Positions 33,961-42,954 of a stretch of DNA of 45,045 bases are shown in pieces. The translations under genes were made by a program, and so were the position numbers. The stretch's first letter is position 1. Every line of letters starts with the position of its first letter. This stretch comes from Leptospira biflexa (GTDB lineage: Bacteria; Spirochaetota; Leptospiria; Turneriellales; DYLW01). Under the pieces are notes generated by a model that saw only the letters and a program-made list of their open reading frames with translations, had not been told where the DNA came from and did no database searches. The stretch lies in assembly GCA_020721865.1 (NCBI GenBank), contig DYLW01000020.1:1-45045 (forward strand), written 5' to 3'.

Positions 33961-35718
33961 ATGACGATTTTTTGGGTAGTTGTTTATTTGGTGATTGTTG
34001 CACTTCTGGGATATCTGGGATACAGACATACCCATGGTACATCGGATTATCTTCTCGCAGGAAGAAATATCCATCCTTTTGTGATGGCCCTTTCCTATGG
34101 TGCCACGTTTATCAGCACATCCGCTATTGTGGGCTTTGGCGGGGCAGCCGGTATTTTTGGAATGGGAATTTTATGGCTGACGTTTCTGAATATCTTCATG
34201 GGTATTTTCATTGCCTTTATATTCTTTGGTAAAAAAACCAGGGAGATAGGTTTTAAAATGAATTCCCATACGTTTCCGGAACTCATTGGAAACCGGTTTT
34301 CCTCTGTATTCCTCCAAAAATTTATGGGCATTGTTATCTTTCTTTTCATGCCACTCTATGCAGGGGTAGTGCTCATCGGAGCGGCCAAATATATTGAACA
34401 GCAGTTTGGGATTGATTATTCCACTGCTCTATTTTTCTTTTCCTTTATAATTGCTGTTTATGTGATTATGGGTGGCCTGAAAGGTGTTATGTATACAGAT
34501 GCGTTCCAGGGAAGCATCATGTTTGTGGGAATGGTGATTCTGGTGGGGTATACCTATTATATTCTGGGTGGGTTTACCGAAGCCCATAAAGCCCTGACCG
34601 CAATGCCCACGCCTCCTCCTCTTGCCGCCAAAGGACACCAGGGTTGGACATCCATGCCGTCGTTCAATTCCGGATTCTGGTGGGTCATGGTTTCCACCAT
34701 CATCATGGGAGTGGGCATTGGGGTTCTTGCCCAGCCGCAGCTTGTGGTCCGATTCATGACTGTCCGGAGTAACCGGGAGCTGAACCGGGCTGTGGCGATT
34801 GGTGGAATATTTATCCTGATGATGACCGGGGTGGCCTTTGTGACCGGTTCCCTGTCTAATGTTTATTTTTCTAAAAATGTGGATAATCTGGATTTCTGTG
34901 CAACATCCGGAGCGGTAAAAGAAGTACATGCAAATCTTCCGGAATTGAAAGTCACTCCCAAAAATCTGGCCCTTCTTCAGAAAAAATTCCCACAGGCGAA
35001 GGTGGGAGATAAAATCACAAAAGCCCAGGGCATTCCCTGTGAAGAAACAAAAAAAGGAACCATCGCTGTGGCTGCCGCTGGCGGCGAAGTGGATAATATT
35101 ATCCCTGTTTATATAAAAAATGCGATGCCACACTGGTTTGGGATTCTTTTCATGCTCACCCTTCTGGCGGCGGCTATGAGCACTTTGAGTTCCCAGTTTC
35201 ACACAATGGGTACAGCTATCGCGAGGGACTTCTTTGAACAATTTGGAAATAAAGAAGAATCAAAGAATCAGACAGTATTCATTTCCAAATTGGGAATTGG
35301 CGTAACCATTATCATCAGTGTGGCTCTGGCGTATATTCTTCCCATCGTCATGGTAAAAGGGGAAGCCATTATTGCCCGTGGAACAGCCATATTCTTTGGA
35401 TTGTGTGCGGGGGCATTTCTGCCGGCATACATAGCCGCACTGTACTGGAAGAAAGCCACCCGTGCCGGTGTTGTCTCCAGTGTTCTGTTGGGATTTTTTT
35501 CTGCGGCGTTCTGGATTACATTTGTCCATACAGCAGAGTCCTCTGTGCTGGGGATTGCGAATGCCCTTTTTGGAAAGGATACTCTGATATCCGGTACATG
35601 GAGCTCCGTGGATCCCATGTTCATATCCCTTCCGGTTTCTGCCATTGTTCTGGTTTTGGTATCCATGTTTACCAGGAATGACAACCAGGAAGAAATTGAC
35701 CGGTTGTTCCCCAAATGA
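33961..35718 (+). CDS. Sodium:solute symporter (SSS family)
   Basis: This 585-residue protein has about 13 hydrophobic segments. SSS features include YLLAGRNIHPFVMALSYGATFISTSAIVGFGG, MGGLKGVMYTDAFQGSIMF and AMSTLSSQFHTMGTAIARDF. A soluble stretch of about 95 residues with two Cys (DFCATSGAVKEV ... QGIPCEETKKG) sits between about 300 and 390. The solute is unknown; monocarboxylates or amino acids are typical. Strong RBS AAGGAG before ATG 33961. The stop overlaps the next gene (ATGA), so it is coupled to the DAHP synthase gene. The divergent FAD oxidase hints at a hydroxyacid substrate, but that is inference. Confidence 0.87.
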   Translation: MTIFWVVVYLVIVALLGYLGYRHTHGTSDYLLAGRNIHPFVMALSYGATFISTSAIVGFGGAAGIFGMGILWLTFLNIFMGIFIAFIFFGKKTREIGFKMNSHTFPELIGNRFSSVFLQKFMGIVIFLFMPLYAGVVLIGAAKYIEQQFGIDYSTALFFFSFIIAVYVIMGGLKGVMYTDAFQGSIMFVGMVILVGYTYYILGGFTEAHKALTAMPTPPPLAAKGHQGWTSMPSFNSGFWWVMVSTIIMGVGIGVLAQPQLVVRFMTVRSNRELNRAVAIGGIFILMMTGVAFVTGSLSNVYFSKNVDNLDFCATSGAVKEVHANLPELKVTPKNLALLQKKFPQAKVGDKITKAQGIPCEETKKGTIAVAAAGGEVDNIIPVYIKNAMPHWFGILFMLTLLAAAMSTLSSQFHTMGTAIARDFFEQFGNKEESKNQTVFISKLGIGVTIIISVALAYILPIVMVKGEAIIARGTAIFFGLCAGAFLPAYIAALYWKKATRAGVVSSVLLGFFSAAFWITFVHTAESSVLGIANALFGKDTLISGTWSSVDPMFISLPVSAIVLVLVSMFTRNDNQEEIDRLFPK

Positions 35719-36782
35719 GTACCACTTTGAATATATCGGACGTTAATGTTGAACGTACCTTACCGTTGATTTCGCCACGGGAACTCAAAAAAGAGCTCCC
35801 CCTTACGGACTCCATTAAAGGGCATGTTTATGAATCCCGGGAGGTCATAAAGAAAATCCTCTCCGGAGAGGATCCCCGGTTTTTGCTCATCGTCGGGCCC
35901 TGTTCCATCCATGATGAGAGTGCGGCCATGGAGTATGCGGAAAAACTTTCCCTTCTGCGGGAAAAGGTTAAGGATAATATCTTTATTGTCATGCGGGTCT
36001 ATTTTGAAAAACCGCGTACCACCACCGGATGGAAAGGGCTGATCAATGACCCCTATATGGATGGATCTTACAATATGCCGGAGGGTCTGAAACGTGCCCG
36101 CAGAATTTTGCTGCAGATAAATGAGATGGGTTTGCCGGCAGCCTCTGAATTTCTGGATCCCATTATCCCGCAGTACATATCCAATCTGGTGAGCTGGGCA
36201 GCGATTGGTGCCCGTACCACGGAATCCCAGACCCACCGTGAAATGGCCAGCGGTCTTTCCATGCCGGTGGGATACAAAAACGGTACCGATGGCAGCATTG
36301 AGGTGGCCCTGAATGCGATGAAATCCTCCCGGAGTCCGCATAGTTTTATTGGGATAGATCAAGATGGGTACACATCGGTTGTACGAACTCGTGGAAATCC
36401 CTGGGGAAATCTTATTTTACGCGGAGGGAAAAATGTCCCCAACTATGACGTGGTAAGCATTGAAACCGCAGTGGAAGAACTGCAGAAAGAGAATCTGAAT
36501 CCTCTGGTTATTGTGGATTGTTCCCATGACAATTCCCGGAAGCAGTATGATAAACAGACAAAGGTGTTAAAAGAAATTTTAATCCAGAAGGCCAATGGAA
36601 AACATTACATTGTGGGAGCCATGCTGGAAAGTTTTCTTTTTGACGGAAACCAGAAAATTGTTCCCACTCAGGAACTCAAGTATGGAATCTCTGTCACGGA
36701 CGCCTGCATTGGATGGGATAAAACGGAGCAGGCTGTGCTGGAAGCCCATGAAGCATTGTCCCGGATTCAGTCTTCCGGATGA
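35715..36782 (+). CDS. aroG: 3-deoxy-7-phosphoheptulonate synthase, class I
   Basis: This 355-residue enzyme joins phosphoenolpyruvate and erythrose-4-phosphate as the first step of the shikimate pathway. It has the class I motifs LLIVGPCSIHDESAAMEYA, VMRVYFEKPRTTTGWKGLI, GARTTESQTHREMASGLSMPVG, GIDQDGYTSVVRTRGN and CSHDNSRKQ. The ATG at 35715 overlaps the symporter stop as ATGA. The last 7 codons lie in the first copy of a tandem duplication (36762-36840). An aromatic amino acid gene coupled to a symporter is odd and could hint at an aromatic-compound substrate. Confidence 0.95.
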   Translation: MSTTLNISDVNVERTLPLISPRELKKELPLTDSIKGHVYESREVIKKILSGEDPRFLLIVGPCSIHDESAAMEYAEKLSLLREKVKDNIFIVMRVYFEKPRTTTGWKGLINDPYMDGSYNMPEGLKRARRILLQINEMGLPAASEFLDPIIPQYISNLVSWAAIGARTTESQTHREMASGLSMPVGYKNGTDGSIEVALNAMKSSRSPHSFIGIDQDGYTSVVRTRGNPWGNLILRGGKNVPNYDVVSIETAVEELQKENLNPLVIVDCSHDNSRKQYDKQTKVLKEILIQKANGKHYIVGAMLESFLFDGNQKIVPTQELKYGISVTDACIGWDKTEQAVLEAHEALSRIQSSG

Positions 36783-36920
36783 TCCATTTCCCGGTGTAAT
36801 TCCCTGATCGGTGATTGGCTTCATCGGCGGAGATCATGGACGGATTCAGTCTTCCGGATGATCCATTTCCCGGTGTAATTCCCTGATTAGGTGATTGGCT
36901 TCATCGGCGGAGATCATGGA
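36762..36920. repeat. Tandem duplication of about 80 bp across a convergent gene junction
   Basis: Bases 36762-36840 (79 bp) and 36841-36920 (80 bp) are near-identical; they differ by one inserted base and one substitution around GATCGG/GATTAGG. The 9-mer CGGATTCAG occurs at 36762, 36841 and 36921. Copy 1 holds the aroG stop, copy 2 holds the stop and last codons of the minus-strand gene. Before the event the two genes would have overlapped tail to tail by about 16 bp. Confidence 0.9.
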
Positions 36921-37676
36921 CGGATTCAGAATGTTATACACTACCGTGATGGAGGTATCATCCATTCCGGCGATAATGGATTTGTGAATCTGAATTCGGA
37001 AACGTATAAAATCGGCAGATATTGTGACGATATTTTTCCTGTCAAAAAGTTGCAGGTTCTCTTTCTGCTTCAGGACAATGGATAATCCGTTCAGCCAAAG
37101 GCGTTTTACCCAGCCTTCCACCTTCCGTCCGGAGGATATAGAAGTCACTATGGCTTCCATTTTTTTCTCCGGATAATATTGTAAAATCAGACTCACTGGC
37201 CTTTTCCGTGGACTCTGTTTGAAAATGGGCTCAACAATTCCCATGGCTTTTGCGATCATGGCTCCGTGATCCACAGTATTCATAGTGAAAAACCGGATCT
37301 GGCGATTTTTGAAGATTTTCTCGATTTCCGTGTCCATAATCTTGCTATGGATAATACATCGTTCCGGACCCACTTCAAAAAGCTGATCCGCAAAGGTTTT
37401 GCAAAAAGACTCCCTTGCTCCGTTGGATGATGCCCTGGCCATCACCAGAATATTATCCAGGTTAAATGCGAATACAGTGGCAGAAACATCATTCTGGAAT
37501 TTTGGCAAAACGCTGTCTATCTTTGAATAGGGCAGCGATATCAGGAGAATATCTCTTTTTAAAAATTCCAGGCTATCCACTTCTGAAACAGTGGTTTCAG
37601 AAATATCCAGAGGCATTTCAAACCAGTACAGCAGCCTTGTGGGAATTTTCATGAATTGAGCAACAAAAATGGTCAT
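36846..37676 (-). CDS. Protein of unknown function
   Basis: I do not recognise a family with confidence. The 276-residue product looks cytoplasmic and mixed alpha/beta, with no signal or membrane helix. The C-terminal ~115 residues (VSLILQYYPEKKMEAIVTSI ... RIQIHKSIIAGMDDTSITVVYNIL) have a beta-barrel-like strand pattern that could be a degenerate PilZ-type domain, but the RxxxR motif is missing. The ATG at 37676 is used; ATG 37652 is an alternative. It is divergent from the SpoIID-like gene, and its 3' end lies in the second copy of a tandem duplication. Confidence 0.6.
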   Translation of the reverse strand: MTIFVAQFMKIPTRLLYWFEMPLDISETTVSEVDSLEFLKRDILLISLPYSKIDSVLPKFQNDVSATVFAFNLDNILVMARASSNGARESFCKTFADQLFEVGPERCIIHSKIMDTEIEKIFKNRQIRFFTMNTVDHGAMIAKAMGIVEPIFKQSPRKRPVSLILQYYPEKKMEAIVTSISSGRKVEGWVKRLWLNGLSIVLKQKENLQLFDRKNIVTISADFIRFRIQIHKSIIAGMDDTSITVVYNILNPSMISADEANHLIRELHREMDHPED

Positions 37677-37729
37677 TGGGTGTCAATTTTTTTTTATTTT
37701 CCATTATGGAATTCTTCCGAAAAGATAAC

Positions 37730-38896
37730 ATGACGCGGTATATTTTTTATTCGCTTGCAATTGGCTTTTTATTTTCCTCCTGTGTTTCTCCTCCCTCCTG
37801 GAAGGGCAGTCCTTATCTTTACAAGGGCACGGAGCCAAATCATTTGGGAAGTCTGGATCTGGATAAACTCCCGTTGATGAGCGATGATACCGTTTCTCTG
37901 GATAATAATGTTCTCGTGAAAATTTACCAGGGAGAGATGCTTCCTGTCTATGCAGGTCAGTATGTTTTTCTTACCAACTCCGGAAAAATACAGGGCTCCG
38001 GTCAATTGATTCCACAGAGCAGCGGGACACTGGTGAGCAAAGACGGTACATACCGTTTTCAAAATCATACTTACCGGGGGAAGCTTAAAGTTGTCAAGAC
38101 AAATAAAACAAATTTATATATCAGCATGGTGAGCATGGAAGATTATCTGACATCGGTGGTGTCCCATGAGATGACTCCCTCCTGGCCGATGGAAGCGTTA
38201 AAGGCACAGGTGGTGGTTGCACGGACATATTATTTGAAAAATAAACTTCAGAATTCCAGTTATCAGATTGACTCCACCACGAACGCACAGGTGTACAAAG
38301 GGATACGGGAAAATGATTCCGTGGTGCGTTCCGCTGTCCGTGCCACTCATGCAGAAATCATCACCCATGAAGGAAAACCGGCCAGTGTTTTTTTCTCTGC
38401 CTGCTCTGGTGGAGTCACGGCATCATCCATGGAAACTTGGGGGAATGACCTGCCGTATTTACCTAATATCCGTCATCCCTATTGCGATGAAGTACCCCAA
38501 AACCGATGGCAGATCACCGTGAGCCGGAATGAAATGAATAAAATCTTTCATGGTTCCGTGAACGGTATTTCTGTGGTTTCCCGGAGTCCTTCCAACCGTG
38601 TGGAAAAAATTAATGTGAAAACTGCAAAGGGAGATATGGTCATGACGGGTAATGCGTTCCGCTTAAAAGTGGGAGCAGTTCGCCTCAAATCCACCATGTT
38701 TGCGGTGAAAAAAGGAAATGACAATTATCTTATTGCCGGACAAGGATATGGACACGGAGTGGGGATGTGCCAGCATAGTGCCAGAGTGATGGCAGAAAAA
38801 CATAACAAAAATTACAGGGAAATAATCACCTTTTTCTTTCCCGGAACACAAATTCATAGAATCAAGCAATCGTCCAATGAACTTGCCATGAAATAA
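37730..38896 (+). CDS. SpoIID/LytB-domain lipoprotein
   Basis: This 388-residue lipoprotein has a short signal ending FLFSSC (Cys at residue 18 from ATG 37730). From about residue 135 it carries a SpoIID domain: SMEDYLTSVVSHEMTPSWPMEALKAQ (catalytic Glu in SHEM), VVARTYYLKN, FFSACSGGVTASSMETWG and GQGYGHGVGMCQHSARV. SpoIID proteins cut peptidoglycan glycan strands lacking stem peptides, so a periplasmic cell-wall role is likely; this organism does not need to sporulate. Another ATG at 37706 would extend the leader by 8 residues. Confidence 0.82.
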   Translation: MTRYIFYSLAIGFLFSSCVSPPSWKGSPYLYKGTEPNHLGSLDLDKLPLMSDDTVSLDNNVLVKIYQGEMLPVYAGQYVFLTNSGKIQGSGQLIPQSSGTLVSKDGTYRFQNHTYRGKLKVVKTNKTNLYISMVSMEDYLTSVVSHEMTPSWPMEALKAQVVVARTYYLKNKLQNSSYQIDSTTNAQVYKGIRENDSVVRSAVRATHAEIITHEGKPASVFFSACSGGVTASSMETWGNDLPYLPNIRHPYCDEVPQNRWQITVSRNEMNKIFHGSVNGISVVSRSPSNRVEKINVKTAKGDMVMTGNAFRLKVGAVRLKSTMFAVKKGNDNYLIAGQGYGHGVGMCQHSARVMAEKHNKNYREIITFFFPGTQIHRIKQSSNELAMK

Positions 38897-38910
38897 AAAC
38901 AGAGGAAAAA

Positions 38911-40137
38911 ATGAAAATGACAAAAAGAAAAACCATCATCGCTGTTATGGTGTTTACACTCACCATATTGCATCCGTCTCTTATATCATCGCAGTCCGCC
39001 GAAGATAAAAAAGCAAAGCCTGTTGCCACAGATCCGGCAGAGGAAAGTATGCGGAAAGAAATTGAATTTCTGAAACTGCAGAAGGAATATCTGGAAGCGA
39101 AAAGCAAGCTGGAGGAAGAACAGAAAAAACTCTCCCAGCAGAAGATTAACGATACCATCAATGATCTGCGGATCAAAAACGCTCTGGAAGATGAGAAAAC
39201 CAAGGACGCATTCAGAAAATTTCAGCAGGAAAACAATGATATTCAACTGGAATTAAATAAAATACGCCTGGAAAGTACCAAAAAAATTGAAGATATGAAA
39301 AATCTGGAAACCCGCATCTTCCAGATGGAAACACAGATAAAAAAGCAGAAAAAAACCGATGAAATCAAAAATATGGTTATTGGGGAAGTACGATATCCTG
39401 CAAATCCTCTCCAGGGAAGAAAAATAGTCATTAGTGATAGGAAAATGGAATTAGATGGACCCATTACTTATGATAGTGCGGCAGAGATTGTCCGTTTGAT
39501 TGATTTTTATAATAATCAATCGGACTCCAAACCCATCTTTCTGGTAATTGAATCATCGCCGGGTGGCTCTGTGATGGCGGGATACCAGATACTTTCCGCA
39601 ATGAAATCCTCCCGTGCTCCCATTTATGTGGTGGTAAAATCCTATGCCGCCAGCATGGCCGCCGTGATCACAACCAGTGCGGACAAGAGTTATGCCTTGG
39701 ATCATGCCATTATTCTGCACCACCAGATACGGGGAGATAACTATGGAAATATCACCCAACAAAAAGAAATGTTGAAATTCATTGAAGAATGGTCAGAGCG
39801 GATAATGGGGCCGGTCGCGAAAAAAATGGGCATCACCACCCAGGAATTTATTAAAAAAATGTATGCCCATAATTCCGATGGCGACTGGATGGAATTTGCG
39901 GATGGTGCTGTAAAAATAAAATGGATAACCGGAACCATCTCTGAAATAGAAGACCATTCCATCCGGATGCGGGAAGAAATGCAATCTTCGCTTGCCATCC
40001 GGCCAGGGGTTTTAGTGAATACAAAAACGGATATTCACCAGGAAAAAAAATCCGGAGCCCTGCCCCCTCTGCGGCCGTTTGATGTGTACCATCTGTATGA
40101 CCCATACGGGCAGTATTCGGCTGGGGTAGCCAAATAA
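38911..40137 (+). CDS. Exported ClpP-like serine protease with coiled-coil region
   Basis: This 408-residue protein begins with a signal peptide (TIIAVMVFTLTILHPSLISSQS). A long charged coiled coil spans about 45-150. From about 165 a ClpP/SDH-like fold follows: KPIFLVIESSPGGSVMAGYQIL, the nucleophile region SYAASMAAVITTSADKS (Ser in AASMA) and the His of AIILHHQ. The third residue of the triad is not obvious. RBS AGAGGA precedes the ATG. The signal peptide places it outside the cytoplasm, unlike ordinary ClpP, with no ClpX partner in the window. Confidence 0.78.
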   Translation: MKMTKRKTIIAVMVFTLTILHPSLISSQSAEDKKAKPVATDPAEESMRKEIEFLKLQKEYLEAKSKLEEEQKKLSQQKINDTINDLRIKNALEDEKTKDAFRKFQQENNDIQLELNKIRLESTKKIEDMKNLETRIFQMETQIKKQKKTDEIKNMVIGEVRYPANPLQGRKIVISDRKMELDGPITYDSAAEIVRLIDFYNNQSDSKPIFLVIESSPGGSVMAGYQILSAMKSSRAPIYVVVKSYAASMAAVITTSADKSYALDHAIILHHQIRGDNYGNITQQKEMLKFIEEWSERIMGPVAKKMGITTQEFIKKMYAHNSDGDWMEFADGAVKIKWITGTISEIEDHSIRMREEMQSSLAIRPGVLVNTKTDIHQEKKSGALPPLRPFDVYHLYDPYGQYSAGVAK

Positions 40138-40143
40138 AATTCT

Positions 40144-40176
40144 TGAATCCGGAGGAGGGGGCTCCGGTTCAGTTTT
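40144..40176. terminator. Strong hairpin between convergent genes, bidirectional terminator
   Basis: TGAATCCGGAG (40144-40154) pairs with CTCCGGTTCA (40162-40171), one T bulged, over a 7-base G-rich loop. GTTTT follows on the plus side and TTTTATTT-like sequence on the minus side. It separates the ClpP-like gene from dacB, whose stop codon lies within the right arm. Confidence 0.6.
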
Positions 40177-41665
40177 CCTTTATCCAGCGCAAAATCTGGT
40201 TTTCAAATTCTTCCTGGGCATTCATGCTCCACTTATAGTTTTCCCCCGGCCCCAGTTTGTCTTTTTCATAAAGATCCCTATTCGGAAAATTTGTCTTCAT
40301 GAAAACATAGGTATAATGATTTCCCTTCTTTGTGGTGGTATATCCGCCCATCCCGATGGCAAATGCCAGAGTGCCCGTTTTTGCACGGTTCCGGTAAAGC
40401 AGCAATTCATCCGTTATCCGGGACTTCAGTGTTCCGGAAATTCCGGACACCGGCAGCATCTCCTCAAAGCTGTTACCGCCATCCTGGGAATCATATCTGT
40501 TCCGGGCATGGGATAAAACTGTCAGAATCTGGAACGGGGTGAGGCGGGTCTGGGAGGATAACCCGGAACCGTTGATAATCCGGCTTTTTTCAAATCCGGC
40601 ATCCGGGAAAGTTTTCACCAGATATTCTTTCATGGCCACGGCGGCTTCTTCCATCCGGACGATTTTTGGATTCTGCTTGTGTGCCGTGAACACCATCAGA
40701 ACTTCCGCCCACTGGTTGTTGCTGACAAGAAGCAAATCCTTCACTATAACGCCCAAAGTCTCGCTTTCATGGGTGACCAATTCCTCCGGAGAATTGTCCA
40801 GGTTTCGGAATTTTTCCATAGATATTCTCTCCGGAACGGGCAATTTCACTCCATAAGCCTTTGCCGCAAGATAAAAATTCCATGCAAAGAAATATCCGGA
40901 ATCCGGAACGGGAAGGGCAACGGGAATATCTGCATTATATTTCCCTGAAATTATCCATTTCCATTGACCATTCTCTATCTTATAATTTATGTCCGGATAT
41001 ACTCCGTTGGAATGATTCCAGTTTACAGATGAGTGTGCATCGGGTGGGGTCAGGAATATCCGCCCTTTATTATACGGACGGATGGTCTCCTGTATATTGT
41101 TTGCAAAATTTAATCCGGAGAAGGAGGTATTATAATATTTGGTTTTGGGCATATCTGGATCAATGTTCATCCGGGGTGCAATCTCATCGTCCAGATAAAA
41201 AACCTTTCCCAGGACTTTCCGGATTCCCTTTTCATGCAGACCCCGGACAAAATGACTCATGTCTTCCACACTAAAAACGGGATCCCCGCCTCCGACAATG
41301 GTTAGATTTCCGGAAAGGATGCCATTTTCCAGCTTTCCGTCCGAATAAAGAGTGGTCTTAAAACGGAAGTCTTCCCCCAGAGTATCCAGAGCATATATGG
41401 ATGTCGCAAGCTTGGTCAGGGATGCCGGAATAAAAAACTCTCCGGCGTTTTCCGCATAAACAATTTTTTGGGTACGGGCGTCCATAACCACAATTCCGGC
41501 TTTGTCTCCGGCACCCATGGAAAAGCGGTGGGCGGAAAGATGGTTCTTCTGAAATGAATCAGAAAATTTAAGATGATATGTTTTGTCTTCCGAACACTGG
41601 AACAACAAGGATAGAATGGCGGCCGCCAAGATGGAAATTTTCCATAAGTATTTCTGAGGTTTCAT
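40169..41665 (-). CDS. dacB: D-alanyl-D-alanine carboxypeptidase/endopeptidase, PBP4 (S13) family
   Basis: This 498-residue protein has a lipobox (ILSLLFQC, Cys24). It has the penicillin-binding motifs of the S13 family: SLTK at 82-85 (PASLTKLATS), the SxN motif as SNNQWAEVL near residue 330, and KTGT as RAKTGTLAFAIGMGGY near residue 450. The long insertion between the first two motifs is typical of PBP4. It removes terminal D-Ala or cuts cross-links in periplasmic peptidoglycan. The lipoprotein anchor is less common for PBP4. I chose ATG 41665, which starts just before the signal. Confidence 0.87.
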   Translation of the reverse strand: MKPQKYLWKISILAAAILSLLFQCSEDKTYHLKFSDSFQKNHLSAHRFSMGAGDKAGIVVMDARTQKIVYAENAGEFFIPASLTKLATSIYALDTLGEDFRFKTTLYSDGKLENGILSGNLTIVGGGDPVFSVEDMSHFVRGLHEKGIRKVLGKVFYLDDEIAPRMNIDPDMPKTKYYNTSFSGLNFANNIQETIRPYNKGRIFLTPPDAHSSVNWNHSNGVYPDINYKIENGQWKWIISGKYNADIPVALPVPDSGYFFAWNFYLAAKAYGVKLPVPERISMEKFRNLDNSPEELVTHESETLGVIVKDLLLVSNNQWAEVLMVFTAHKQNPKIVRMEEAAVAMKEYLVKTFPDAGFEKSRIINGSGLSSQTRLTPFQILTVLSHARNRYDSQDGGNSFEEMLPVSGISGTLKSRITDELLLYRNRAKTGTLAFAIGMGGYTTTKKGNHYTYVFMKTNFPNRDLYEKDKLGPGENYKWSMNAQEEFENQILRWIKEN

Positions 41666-41771
41666 GAATGCGGTATTTGGATTCCAGACCTGCTGCCAAC
41701 CATTAATGGGACATTCTCCAACCATGGATATTTTTTCTTTGACTTTCTGGATTCATCCTCCAGAGTGATGC

Positions 41772-42737
41772 GTGGAAGAAAAAGCCGGAATACTGGAACG
41801 ATGGGTTTTTTTTATTCTGCATATTGTATTTGCTCTCTATTTTTTATGGGTGGTACTGAATGCGGATTATTCTCTGGGGATGGAAATGCTGCGGAACCCC
41901 GGCTGGCTTTCCTGGATGATCATTTTTCTGTTATTTCTTGTGCTCAATATACTCCGGGCGGGACAATTGTGGTATCTATCCCCGGTTTCCTTTTCCTGGA
42001 TATTTATGGCGTTCCTGTTTAATAATTTTTTCCGGGATGTTCTTCCCATGAAAGAACGGGAGCTGGCTTATATGAAAAAACTGTACGATCTGGGATTTTC
42101 CCGCGAGACGCCCGTGTTCCATATTATCCTGATCCGCATCTATGATGTCCTGCTTTCCGTTTTCTTCCTTGCTGCATTGTTGCTCATGGGATTTATTGAA
42201 AGCAGATACCATCTTTTTTTGGGGATGGGTACCGGAATTCTGTTTATCATTCTTGCGTTTGCTTCCTCCCGTTTCATCCCCTGGGGGGTTTACTTTCTGT
42301 ATCCCAATTTCCGGCATATCCGTAATAAAGTAAAAATCGGGATATCGCGGATTCAGGACGATTATAAAGCCTTTAATCCGCTTTCCCGCCTCATCATGGG
42401 GGTCTGGGGAAGCGTCAACGCTTTTGTGTCTTTATTTATCTGGGTTTTTATCCTCCGGATTCTTCTTCCCTCGCTCCCGCTCTCTGCCGCCATTGTGGCC
42501 TCTTTTTTCTTTAAATTTTTACGCATTTTCCCAATCTATCCCATTCTGGGATTGGGAGTTTTTGAATTTTTCTGGTCTATGGCTCTTTCCGGAAGTGATC
42601 TGAGCCTGCGGCATATCCACACTTTTTCTCTGCTGGCACACGGCATCTTTCTGCTCCAGACTTTGGGCTTTTATTTTATGGGCAATCTGCTGGAATTCCG
42701 GAAAAAACTGGATATATTCGCCACCCCCTCCAAATAA
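41772..42737 (+). CDS. UPF0104/LPG-synthase-like integral membrane protein
   Basis: This 321-residue protein has about 8 hydrophobic segments. The C-terminal segment IFPIYPILGLGVFEFFWSMALS resembles the PGGLGVxE motif of the lysylphosphatidylglycerol synthase transmembrane (UPF0104/AglD) family, and NNFFRDVLP is similar to its early loop. There is no synthetase domain, so a lipid flippase or transport-like role is more likely than aminoacyl transfer. The start is GTG 41772; no good ATG lies nearby. It is divergent from dacB. Confidence 0.65.
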   Translation: MEEKAGILERWVFFILHIVFALYFLWVVLNADYSLGMEMLRNPGWLSWMIIFLLFLVLNILRAGQLWYLSPVSFSWIFMAFLFNNFFRDVLPMKERELAYMKKLYDLGFSRETPVFHIILIRIYDVLLSVFFLAALLLMGFIESRYHLFLGMGTGILFIILAFASSRFIPWGVYFLYPNFRHIRNKVKIGISRIQDDYKAFNPLSRLIMGVWGSVNAFVSLFIWVFILRILLPSLPLSAAIVASFFFKFLRIFPIYPILGLGVFEFFWSMALSGSDLSLRHIHTFSLLAHGIFLLQTLGFYFMGNLLEFRKKLDIFATPSK

Positions 42738-42954
42738 AGATATATTATAAGGTAAAATAATATGTTATATCCTTTATGGTGACTGTCACCGCAAAGACTT
42801 TCATAATACAGTAATTCACTATGATTATGTCACATAATATCAAAAAATATGTCCCTCTATTCCCCTTTTGCGGGAATACAGCTTGACGGGGGACAGTATT
42901 CCGTGATCACAGCCAATGGAAAGCTTTTCCAAAATATGGTTTAGAAAAATACAA
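42738..42954. repeat. Intergenic region with inverted repeats and the second GGTGACTGTC element
   Basis: No gene is visible. GGTGACTGTCACC (42778-42790) is a perfect palindrome with a single central base. A TGTCCC word follows at 42850-42855. ATTCCC (42859-42864) pairs with GGGAAT (42872-42877), and GGAATAC (42873-42879) pairs with GTATTCC (42896-42902). GGGAC occurs at 42889-42893. The similarity to 17989-18025 suggests a dispersed element. The promoter for the SH3 lipoprotein should also lie here. Confidence 0.4.

Noticed and set aside
33776..33964. Alternative 62-codon frame over the symporter accessory gene
   Set aside because: It has no RBS, whereas the 57-codon frame has AAGGAG and a matching membrane helix.
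34429..35241. A 270-codon open frame antisense to the SSS symporter
   Set aside because: Shadow of the symporter; the product is low-complexity His/Asn/Gly-rich without a start context.
36762..36929. CRISPR-like or mobile repeat
   Set aside because: Only two adjacent full copies with a partial third exist and there are no spacers; simple tandem duplication explains it.
37730..38896. Sporulation role for the SpoIID-like gene
   Set aside because: The domain is common in non-sporulating bacteria and nothing else here points to spores.
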